The notes under the pieces: generated by a model
Seen by the model: the letters and a program-made list of their open reading frames with translations, nothing else
Told to the model about the DNA's origin: nothing
The model's database searches: none
Position numbers and translations under genes: made by a program
Shown: positions 1 through 12,300 of the stretch, in pieces
How positions within the stretch are numbered: position 1 is the first letter of the stretch
Layout of the letters: each line of letters starts with the position of its first letter
Source: Strigops habroptila
Taxonomy: Eukaryota > Chordata > Aves > Psittaciformes > Psittacidae
DNA length: 64,000 nucleotides
Reading direction: 5' to 3'
Assembly: GCF_004027225.2 (NCBI RefSeq)
Contig: NC_044302.2
Coordinates: forward strand, 75,889,253-75,953,252

Positions 1-323
1 TTAGTTTCAAAAATTAATTTAAGAATATTATGCATGATTTTGTCATACTCAAAATCCTTAGCTTTGTTTCTTGTTGTACTGCCACTGTGAGACATCCTCT
101 GCTGAGTTTCTTCAAGCATTTGGCAGTGACTGGAAATATGAGCTCTGCTCTCTCTTGAGGAGGTCTCCCTCAACTGCATCGCCTCCCCTGATGTTTGGGC
201 TACTTCTGCACATGCTGCAGCATTCGTTGAATGTGCACTTCCCTCAACAGTTTGCTTTTCACTAGAGGTGGTACCCCAGTAATCTGAAGTTACTTCTTTC
301 TCTCTTTGCTGATCACCCACAGG
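1..323 (-). CDS. ANKRD31: probable ANKRD31 exon running off the left edge
   Basis: From an acceptor (TTTTTGTTATAG, ending at 324) one frame stays open for the remaining 323 bases to the window edge. It encodes a polar, Ser/Glu/Gln-rich sequence beginning [17 protein letters not shown]. It lacks an upstream ATG in frame, as expected of an internal exon, and its composition matches exon 7. It is the next minus-strand coding segment after the exon near 1.4 kb; identity is inferred from position and style. Confidence 0.6.
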
Positions 324-3300
324 CTATAACAAAAAGGAAACATTACATAGAACTGGTAGCACACAGTTAAAGCAAGGGCTGTATAGATAGGAGCTCCAAG
401 AACATTGTCTTATATGTATGCTCACAAACAGCAGAGGGGTTGCTTAAGCAAATAACTGGCATTCTACAGAGACAACAGAGAGAGGCTGCCAAAGGAGAAG
501 CACTGCTAAAGTAGTATGTGCCCCTGGCAGAATTAGCCAAAGAAATTTGGATACTCAGAATGACAACTTAAATAATAAACCTAGACTGGCTGACAGTGAA
601 CAAAAGTTGTTACTATCTGAAAGGTGTTTGGTTGGACATATGAAATGACTTAACAAATTCATTTCAGCTTCCTATGGACACGAGCTCCTGTCCTAAAAAA
701 TAAAGTGATATTTAAGATGTCTTAAACTAACCCATTTTATCTCACTCTTGCACAAACCTAGAAATGCGCACAAGATCAAGAACCATGACTCACCTCAGGT
801 GCAGTAACCTCCACCTAAGAAGTTACTTCTAAAGACATACAATACCTGGGCTACAGCAACCACGGAAGAGATTCACTTACCTTCAGTCTTCTAAACGCCA
901 GGGATCTAGACAACACTAACATCCTTGTTACCCCTACCACTAGCAAAGAGGAAGAGCTACTTTCAGACATGATGGTAATTCACGTTGTCCTAAGTTGTGC
1001 AAAGGAGAACCTAAATGACTGGTGTATACCAGAAGCTTATCTTTAACAGTCAGGAAGAGAAAGCCCACCCTGAAGATACATCATCACATGGCAGTTAATT
1101 TCACTTTATTCACTGTTTTAGTCAGCTGAGTGTGACGTGCTGCAAAACATCACTCAAGCTGCTGAAACCTGGGTACTCATTAGCTCGTTACACACTTGAT
1201 CAAGGCTGAAAGCTCTTTAGGACACACCCTCAGCAAACATGCATACTAGTTATTTCAGGTGATGTGGGAGAACTTGTTAGTCCTTTCTTGGGACACAGAT
1301 GAAAATGGAGGATTTGCTGATTAATTCTTTTAATTGACATATTCAGCAGATGTGGTCCCTCCAAGTCCAGAGATGATATGGGTCTTTGGAACTTTCCTTC
1401 GAGAGATCATGAGACATAGAAAAGGTACAGAGGCATCAGGAGTTTCGAAACTCCCATGCTGATTATAGATTTCCACATCAGTCACTGAATTAACTTTTCT
1501 GGGATTTCCCATCCCAGCAAGCTGAGACATTTCTGTAACATCGATATCAAAACAGGAAAAACACTACTGGACTTTAAAACAAAAAAAAAAATTCAAATGT
1601 ATTAAACATGTAAATTACTGATGCCAGTTTATTCTTTACTAACATTCACAATCCCAAGTAATTTGGCTATTCTATAAAATATTTTATGATAAACATGTAT
1701 TTTCAAGTATTAATTAAACTGTGTATATACTTGCTCATTTGTTGTCCTCTGCAAGTCAGATCCTCTTAAGGCTTTTATTTCTTCCACCTGAATTTTAGCA
1801 AGTTGAGGCTCAATCCCGTTTGTTACTTGTGTGCAGACATCACCTAATTGGAGAATACTAGGTTCTGAATTTAACTGCTCTCCCTCTGTGTTAAGCAGTA
1901 TTTCATCTGGCACTATAGGAGATCCTGACATGGCATTCAGAGCTGTCACAAGCTCTACTGGCAGTGCATCACTGCTCTCATCTGCTGATGAATCAATGGA
2001 AAATAAATTACCTAAATTGTCAGGCAATGGGTTTATCATTTTAAGATTCTCAGAATCACTGAGGGATCCCAACAAATCAGTAATTTCAAGATCACTAGTC
2101 TCTATGTTCAGTTCAGTGAATGCTTCCATGAAAAGCTTCCCTACGGACGTCAGTGAAAGATGTGTATCATCATTATGGGAATGTTCTTTTACTGTGTTAT
2201 CCACGTCAGCAGTGGTCATGCAGGTTCTCTGGCAATCTTCTAAAACATGTGGAAATGTATCTTGTGATGTCTGTTCCTTTGGAACCATTATCATATCCTC
2301 CATATCTAGACAAACGCTCACTTCTGGAGAGAGATCTTCATTACTTAATTTCTGTGAAATCTAAACATTTGAAAAAATGTTTACAAGAAGCAATGGAACA
2401 ACTCTTTCTAAAAAGCACGTAATTAACATTCACTTTAGAAGTAACCCATATAAATACACGTATTTTGTTTGCAATTTTTGTGCAGACTACAAGACTCATA
2501 GCCTTCCCTAAGAATTCATACAATTTCTCAACAACGGTTAGAATGAGGTCTCAGTTTCAAAAGTAGAGCACCTTAGCTGTTGACCTCCCTAGCAGTGAAA
2601 ATCCAGAGTAAGACAGACTAACTCTTTCATAAAGTCAAAGATATCATGCCATTGCCAACGACCTGAGGGTGTTAAAGGGCTTCAAAAGAAAGGCATTAAG
2701 TATCACCCAGAAATAATGAAAGTTAACATAGTCACAATACTATAAAAAGCCTAGTTAGTAAAACACAGTATATGATGTTTCAGTATGTGATTATGTGGAT
2801 CTCAGACAGGTATGGAGCATTTCTGCCCCACAAGCTCCAGTTCAAAACTTTAGGCATATGTTTGGAGGCTGCACATTTGAGATTTCACACTGAAGACAGA
2901 ACCACAAAACCATAACTGTTCTTGGAAAAGTAATACTACTACTGTTTTTCTAATACTTTGAGCTGCTTTCAACAGGTTCACCCATTTTTAAACCAATTAG
3001 TAGCTTTTTCATGGGTTTTTTTATCCCTGGTCCAAATACTTCTGCAGAAAAATGGATGCCTCAGCCGAACTAAACCATGTTTTTTCCTAGATAACATTTG
3101 TATATAATAGTGCTGTTGCTTAGTAATATTGGACCTTAAGAAAATAGATAACAATACATTTTTAGACTCCTGCTGCCAGCAAGTGGCAATACTGGGCACT
3201 GCAAGAATCCTTTAACCACTGGTAATGTAATTTTGATAAAAGCTCACACACAGTAGAATAGAAAGGGCAGAAATCCGACAGCACTAACTCACATTCAGTT

Positions 3301-6300
3301 TGTAAGCCATTATAAATTCCTGACTCTTGTTGAAAAATTATTGCCCAGTTTGCTACTTCCTAACTTGTACCTGTGCAGCTAATTTTCTTTTTTAAGTACT
3401 GACTACTTCTTACGTTGTTGTATTGAATTACAGTTTCTTTTTGGCCTACTTCTGTAATTTGTGCAGGCTTTAGACAATTGGGAAAAAAAAACAATGGCAT
3501 GACTTTCTTTACTTGAAGAACCATGGTATAAACAGCTTGTATGCATATTACAAATTTCCTAATAAAAGGGTTTGATGCTTTTGTTGAAGGGCAGGTGAAA
3601 CATTTATATTAATGCAGAAGTATCAGGCAGACATAAATGAATAATTTTGCAAGATCCTAAAAACCCAAATCCCAACTGAAATCCAACACTTTAAATGTGA
3701 CTGGTGTTCACAAAACCCCCATCCAACTACAGGTGCATAAATTTCTTTAGCACTCACTTCTGTTGGCACTAATCCTGTAGGATTTGCTGTACAAATAATT
3801 AAAATCTGCAGAACATAATAAATGTCAAAACTTCCCTCCCCTAAAACCTATCCTCAGCAGCCACTTATCCATAAAGACAATTAAAGCCCCAGAGTCTAAG
3901 GTCCCTCTACCTTCAATTGTCTGTTGAAAAGGAGCTTAAGGAGCAAGGCTGAGCAAGCTGGGAACTGGACCAAAACAGCAAGTTCTCTCTCCTGTGGGCC
4001 CTAGTTTGGTAAATACGGTCTGAATATACTTAAGTTTCACTCAAAGGAGGAGCAGGATTACCCCTTAGTCAGTAGATCAGCAGTAAAATACCAACACTAT
4101 GGCTGTAAATGCAGGTTCAGGTGCATCCTCCACCAGAAGGGTTTCAAGCAACTGATTTTAAAAAGGTGTTCCTATGAAAGAATGCTAAAGAGAAAAAAGC
4201 ATCTCTTAGGCACAGGGCTGTTAATTCTTTCTAGGGTTTGAATGCCAACTATCTCGTGTCATCTGTGAATCTCTTCCACTGAGCACACTACTTCAAAAGC
4301 CTTGATTTAAATCCCACTATCCTCATGTGTTAATTATTCCCAGTACAAATACAAATCAAGGTGCTCCTTAATCCAGGAACAGATCCTGCTGACCTTCTGG
4401 CATCAGCCCAGAATCTCTTATTTCCTCATCTTACCCAGTAAGCACACACTGGTAACAGCTGAGCATGGCCAGTGTCAATGGCAGCCTCAGCTGATTCAGA
4501 ACACCACCCCAGATGAACCAGGTGGACAGAGAAGTCAACCACAGCTCTCAACGATTAAAAAAAACACCCCAATTTACCTGTCTGTGGATATAAAAACTTT
4601 GTGTTAATAAACTCACTGCAATAAAGGCCAACGAGCTAGCCAGGCTTACCCAAGCCCTAGATATCCACCTCTCCTTGTGCACTACAGGAGCAAGCTTTAA
4701 TCCAGCCTGTCAGTTCCAGCAGATGGCATTGCATTCGCGTCACCCCAGTGAACCCTGACACGCAAAGAACTTTTTTCCCACGTGTTTTGGGAGCAATTAA
4801 AAGGTTATCGAGAAATTGGTGGCTATTTGGTGTCACAGACTGTGGCTTTCAAATGTTACTGGACTGACTAATACTGAAGCATAAATAATAAGGATGGAGT
4901 GGAAATGTTAAGTGGACTCCTCTATCTGCTCGCTTGGAGCCAAAACAGCAGAGGAATTCAGCCTTTCAATACATAGATGTAAGAGAATCACTATAAGAGT
5001 TACGGTGTCAGAAGAATCAACATTATCAGCTGAGCTAAAGATTACTTCTATATAGTGGGACATGAGGAATGCACAGAGAACCACAGAACTGTTAAGGCTG
5101 GAAAGGACCTCTTGAGATCATCTAATCCAACCCTGTTGCCCAAGCAGTGCCAACTGCAGCAGGTTGCCTAGGACCACATCCAGTCAGGTTCTGAGTATCT
5201 ACATAAGGTGAAAATGCACAAGGTTTCTGGGCAACCTGTTTCAGTGTTTGGCTACACTCACAATTAAAAAGTGGAGGGTTTTTTGTGTTCAGATGGTATT
5301 TCTTTTTTGTTTCCATTGACTATTCTCTCTAGGGATTACTGAGAAGTCCGGCTCCCTCATCTTCATTCCTTCCTGTCAGGTGTTCATACACATTGGCAAG
5401 ATCTCCTTGAGCCTTCTCTTCTCCAGCATGAACAGTTCTAGCTTTCTTGGCCTGTCCTCATACAAAAGATCATAGAATGATCTTAGAAGGGTTAGAAGGG
5501 TTAGAAGGGGCCTTCAAAGGTCATCTAGTCCAACCTCCCTGCAATGAACAGGGTCACCTTCAACTAGAGCAGGTTGCTCAGAGCCTCAGCCAATCTGACC
5601 TTCACTGTTTTCAGGGATGCGGCATCTGCCACCTCTCTGGGCAACCTGTTTCAGTGTTTCGCCACCTTCATTGTAAAAAACATCTTCATTATATCTAGTC
5701 TGGATCTACTCTCCTTTAGTTTAAAACTGGGGCCTTTCGTTTAAAACTGAGCTCTGCAACAGGCCCTACTAAAAAGTCTGTCCCTATCTTTCTTATCAGC
5801 CCCCTTTGAGTACCCTGTAACATGTCCCTGGAGCCTTCTCTTCTGCAGGCTGAACAACCCCAACTTCCTCAGCCTGTCTTCACAGGAGAGCTGTTCCATC
5901 CCTCTTCATCTTTGCGGCCATCCTCTGGACTCACTCCAACAGGTCCATGTCTTTCTGATAGGCTGAGGACTCCAGAGCTGAATAGAGAACTCCAGGTTGG
6001 GTCTCATGAGAACCAGTACTCCCAAGTCCTCCTTGGCAGGGCTGCTCTCAATCCCTTCATTCCCCAGCCTGTGCTGGTACCAGGGGTCACCCCGAACATC
6101 GTGCAGGACCTTGCACTTGGCCCTGTTGAACCTCATGGGGTTCACATGGATCCACTTCTCAAGATTATCCAAGTCCCTCTGGATGGCATCCTGTCCCTCA
6201 GGTGTCAACCACACAACTTAGCTTGGTGTCATCTGCAAACTTGCTGGGGGTGCACTCTATCCCACTGTCTATGTTGCTGATGAAGGTATTAAACAGTATT

Positions 6301-9300
6301 GGTCCCAGTACAGACTCCTGAGTCTCTACTGATCTCCATCTGGACATCAAGCCATTGACCACCACCTTCTGGATATGATCATCCAACCAGTTTCTCATCC
6401 ACCAAACAGTGCACCCATTAAACCCAGATCTCTCCAATTTAAAGAGAAGGATGTTGTTGGGAACCCTGTCAAAGGCCTTAGAGAACCAGATGCAACAATC
6501 TTTTAATTCTCTTCATAGTTCTGCACTGGACACAGTCCAGTGTGTCTGCATCTTTCTTGTACTGAGGACCCAGAACTGGACATAGCTTGCTGAATGTGGC
6601 CTTACCAGTTCTGAGGAGTGGATCACCTCCGTTGACTTGCTGGCAACACTCCTCCTTATGCAGCCCAGAATATTTTGCTACAAGAGTGTGTCACTGGCTC
6701 ATGGTTTGCTTATTTTCCACCAGGATCCCAACGTCTTTCTCTGCAGAGCTGCTTTCCAGCCAGTTGGTCCACAACGTGTACTGGCATCCAAGGTTGTTCC
6801 TCCCCAGATGTAGAACTTCGTATTTTCCCTTGTGGAATTTCATGAGATTCTTCTCTGTCCAGTTCTCCACCCTGTTCAAATCCCTCTGAACAGCAACACA
6901 ACTATCTGCTGTATCAGTCACTCCTCCCAGTACCATCTCTGAAGCTGATGAGGATGCGTTCTGTTCCTTTTTCCAGACCATTTATGAAGATGTTGAATAG
7001 TACTGGACCCACTAGTAACAGACTAACCACAACAGATAATAAAGCTGCTACATTGTAAAAATCAAGACAAGCCAGCAAGACTCATTTCTGCTGTCAGGAC
7101 TTCTATGTAGAGATTATTAGTTTATTAATTTCTCTTGTAAGTACACAAAACTAACATGCGCAGTGACTCACTGCCTGGTTGTCAAGGTGGCTGTCTTGCC
7201 CTTTCTTCAAATCAGTATACACAGGTCTACGACAGCCATTGGTTCCTCTCACAAGAGGTCTTCCTGCAGCACTCAGATCTTGCTAGTGCCAACATCAACC
7301 AATATGCAAAAAGAATAACTCACTGCAGTGATCATTTCCAACCTTCTTAGTCCAGGCTCCTAAAATATCCTCTCTGGAGATACCCTCAGCGCACTCAATA
7401 TGCCTATTCTCCAGAGGCTATTAATTGTAGATAATCTTTGTTTTAAGGCATTTTGATATTGTTCTATTTAACTAATTCTGTACAATGAGAATGCTTCATT
7501 TACTAAACTTGGTATTACAGTTGTATACTGGTAGTGTATCTTCCAAAAAGGAATAGCCTAGAGGATTTCATTTTTTCCCTTTGTTCCAAGACAAGGAGTA
7601 CTTGACCATGTAATCAATCACATTTGCTACAAGACAGGGACAATTCGCCATAGTGGTCTTAAATTTGTCTTTCGTGAATTTTAGCAAGTACTGCTTTTTC
7701 CACAACCTTAATCAGCCCGCCTGACAAAGTAAAATTGATTTATACATAATTCTAACTTTTTATTTGTAGATACAAAACTATCAGTCTAGCTAGAACAGTC
7801 ATAATGCTGTGATTTCAGCAGAAAATTACACTGCATATTGCTGTAAATTGCTCCACGCTGGAATGTCAAAGAAGACACAATGGAACTGGTATCCTCTCTA
7901 AGTTAATGGGAGGTTTCCTAAGAAGCTGCAGATGGCAGCAAGCATTACATGTACCCAGTAAGAGCCTCTCATTTCTCTAGGACCCATGCAGCTGATGCCA
8001 CCAGTGGACAGAAATTCTCAAAACTGTCCATGACACTGCAGTAGGACTCGGTAATAGCAGTTACTTTTCGCTGCAAAAATAGCATCAGAGTAGATTTCAA
8101 TGAGTTTCTTTGTCCAGCACAAACAGACCTGAAAGCAATAAATCAGTCAGGGTGAACTGAGACTAGAATCAAAAAGCACAGACAGCATTGTGTCTCAGAG
8201 GAGCAACAGGAGGTAACAATGCAGAGGTTGCAAAGCAGACACAAGTAACATCGCAGAGTTGCCAAATGGGGGAAAAGATAGTTCCAAAGCTATTACCTCA
8301 CTTTCACCTCATCAGCAGTGAAACCTGTCACTCATGAGCAGCTTCAGAATTACCAAAGAGGTGTATCAAACAGACTGGTACTACCTATTTTTGGCCACAA
8401 GTCATTACTCCCAAATAGAAGGACACTTACAGATAATTTGTTCCTCCTCAAAGACTTTCCTAATATCTCTCCCCTAACTTTCACTGGTGGAAAAAGTTTT
8501 AAGCTACCAAAAGTCTTCATTACTTTAGCTTCCTTACAGATTCTGGGTCATGGTGATGTCTTTCCTATTTCCCTGTTACTGCTATGCTTCTATCCTTGTG
8601 CCTCGTAAACTTAATAACTGCAGTTCCTACCCAAAAAGCAGGAAATAAAAATTAGCTCTTAAGTTGTTTTCACCTAGTGCACTTGGTTTCAGTTTCTATA
8701 GCTGTGTGCTTGCTTTTGAAAATGAAAGAACTGGGATTTTTTAGTAAAATATGGTCTAATGCTGATTCAATTAGATGATATTTTATATACATTCAGTGGT
8801 AAAAATACACTAACCTTTTCTTCTGAATCTTTCTGAAATCCATTCAATTCAATATCTAAATTTAGGAGAGTAAAATATTTCAGTTGTATTTTCCACTTCT
8901 GAAGGTTCTCATCATCTCTAATAAAATGGCTGCATTTCCTGATTAAGGCTGAAGTTTCAAACTTTAAAAATTAATATAGTCATGTTCCCTAAGTGAAATT
9001 GACAACAACGTTTCTAGTTAGGCTCTGTTAGCAACTGGAATATATTCCAGGGCTATTTTGTCACATATCTGCACTGCGGCTTAAAGGCCCATGTTTCCAA
9101 AGACAATCAGCAGATGGAATTGCCATCCATTCCCCAAGATGAGACCTATTCCCTGCTCTCTGTAATTACAATGCAATTAGACAGTACAACTAAAACAATC
9201 CAATAATTTACTGCCTCTGAAAAGGGCTGATCCCAACCCCCATGCTTCAATCACCACGTTTTGACATTCATATAACTCAGTGGGAATTTCCTAATCAGAA

Positions 9301-12300
9301 ATAAAGTGAATTATTTTCTAGTGGGTTTGCAAAAATTAGCTCAAATAGGGAGACAGCAAAACACATAGGTCAATCTTGCTTTGCTGGGAGCATAGAGGAA
9401 CAAACAGAAGTACAACTGAAGTAGCAGCAGGCGACAGACAGATCTGGGGAATCATCAGTAGCATTTTTATTTATCCTTTCTTACAGATGCCTTTGTGTCT
9501 TGGATGTGTTGGTAAGAAGCATGTAAGAACCTTAATGACTGTTACATCCATGTTTACCTTACACATCCATAGGGCACTTGCCTACCATGTGGCTTGTAAC
9601 TTTTGCCAGAAAAGCAATGAAATAGTTTTAAGCTGGAAATATACCACTGGCTTGGGAAAAACATTTATTTCTTCAAACAATCCCAACAGAATACTTACAA
9701 GAGCATAACTTGTAGTCCAAGACAACTGTGAAAACTAAACAACTGTTGTAAAGGCCACATATAGTCAGATCCTAAACAAACCTACATGGATACTCATCTT
9801 CAGCTTCTCAAATTATTTTGCCACAGCTACAGCAACTTTCAGATTTGTACAAAATGTAACATACCTACAGAATTATTTTGGTGTCCCTCTACTGCAGCAT
9901 TCAGTGAAGAACCAGACTTAGAAATATTTTCAGTAAGTGATGGACACTTTATCCAACACCTGGAATTAAATAATATAATAAAAAGTTTTTATTCAGAAAG
10001 AACTGGAATCTGTTCAGTTTAGGACAATTTCTACAGTACTTTTGCGTTTATATATGCAGTTTTGTACTTAAAATTACTTGTGGAAACTACTGAAATTATT
10101 TTTAAGGCATACTTCTCTTTACCAGCACATACAGCAACAAAGACTTCCAGATTTCCTAAGAGGAGCTAACTATGTTTGTACACTCATTCTCAGTGAAAAA
10201 ATGGCCCTTCCTATTTTTTAGTTCTTTCTGTATTTCTATTATAAATTTATCTGCTGCTGAAATCCTTCCATAGCTTCTAAGAGCAAAAGTTATAATATTA
10301 TTTATTACGAATTTTTATTTATTTTTCTAACATCTAATCCCTGAGTAGTTTACAGTCATTCCTGTTGATTACACCCTTATACCATTGAAGGTAATATCAC
10401 CAATAAAAACAAGTACAGTTTGACCCATACTGGAAACAGAATTGCCACTGACATAGATATAGATGCTTCACTAAGCAAACAAGGAAACTGCTTCACAATA
10501 GAATATTTATAATAAAATAACATACAAAAGGAATTAGAATGTAATAGTTTAATTATAGTCCACCTGACTGGACTTCCTGTGTGACCTCTTATACTCACTG
10601 CAGGAGAGACTGAGACTGGTCAGATGTGTATGCCTCTTGAAGTATCTGAATGAAAAAAAATAAATTAGCAAGCTAGTAAACAAAGTACTTTGTTATTTAT
10701 TTTCTCAGCTTTATTACATGCTTATACTTCTGTAACTGAGTTGGGAAACAGAATTTTTTGATCCAATCCTTACATACATACTAATAAGATTAAAAAGCCA
10801 TTCCACTTCAATCTTTTTTTTCCTTGTGCTATTTGAGAAAAATGTTGAAAAATAGATAAAGACTGTGAAAGACAGCACTCACCCAGGAAGAAAACATACC
10901 TATGCAAGTAGGACACGAATGCTTTAAACGTTAGGTGTTTTATACATCAAAAGACAAAAAACCACAGCATTTTTATTTCAACTCCCAGTTTTAATCTTCT
11001 CTTTGTAACAATTCCCTCTTTTCATTAAGACAGGGTGCTACTCCAGACACTGTGGAGTTCAGTATACAACTCTCAATATCCGTGGAAAAGGCAGAATTAA
11101 AGAACTTTGCTTACAACTTGCTGCCACATCAGCATGGTGTAAGTGACAGAGCTGCCACCTGCAGGAGCATGGAAGCGCATGTGGGTAAGGAGAGAGCTAA
11201 TGCCACAGCAGGAGCCAAACTCAAACTCTTTAGTAAAAGGAACTCGCATTTGCTTTTTTGCCTCTGTACGTAAGGACATGATCTTCCCTAGTCTGGAAAA
11301 AGAAGCCTTTATGTAAAGTCTAAGGCAACCTAGGAATGATTAAAATAGGCAAGTGAACTGCAGAACGCTTCTGTTCCAGATGAGCCAAAGACTAGGGAAC
11401 TATCAGCATAAGAGCTGCAATTTTAAACACATCAGTGACATACCGCAGAGAACATTCACAGCACCAGGAAAACTCTGGGAAAGAACCTCTTAGTGTGGAC
11501 ACAAAGTAATGACTTATTTGGCTTGCACAAGATATTAGCAACACAGTAAGAACAACTATCTTAGCAATGATCTGAAGGGCAACAGGACGAGACAGCCCAG
11601 TAAGAAGGACTGCTAAAAGGCTCACTGGTACAGAACAGATTCTGTAGAAACAGTCTGTGCAACAATTATAGACTGATCTAGTTCCAAAATACTGCAATAG
11701 TATAGTTGGCAGAAAGTTACTGACTTTGCTAAATACACCCTTTGTACGAATCAGCCCAGGTATTTACACAGAATATTATTCAGAGACCAACCAAGGTCAG
11801 GAGGTGAGCAGAACAACTATTCAATCTCTTTGACTAGCTAACATTGCTCAGACTTAGAGTTCAATGAACTACTGGTGTATCTCAGAAGAAGGAGGAGCTA
11901 TTTTGTCTGCTAAAAAATCAGGTTCTAAGCAAAATCAGTGTATTGCTGATAGGTTGAGAGGTCTTCTCAAGTCATGAAAGTTACACAAATAGTATTTGTG
12001 GCCATGGACTGCAAGTATTTGGAACAGTCTTTTGTGCTGTTCTCTTGCTTTTGGCAAGGAAATTCCTATAAAACTCAAAATTATTTTTCTCATTTGAGCA
12101 CTTACTAATACAGCCAACTATCTGAGGGGACTCCAGATGTGCTCCAAAAAAGACTGATGCTTAAAAGCCCTAAGTGCCACCAAACAACTTTAGGTGCACC
12201 TGACCAAACTGGGCAAGTAAAAAAAAAGACCCTGAAAAACATGAAAGCGCAAACCTGCATCATGAGGCTTGCCTGAACACGCCATGGAATAGGGGGTTAA

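Noticed and set aside
5822-6437. ORFs of 74-152 codons on both strands
   Set aside because: They are fragments of CR1 reverse transcriptase or their shadows, with frameshifts and stops. Not host genes.
8050-8134. minus-strand frame ([20 protein letters not shown]) between a TTTATTGCTTTCAG acceptor and a GTAACT-like donor, in the ANKRD31 intron
   Set aside because: Exons on either side (8815-8855 and 1731-2351) already join in phase and match the mammalian protein across the junction. No mammalian counterpart was recognised.
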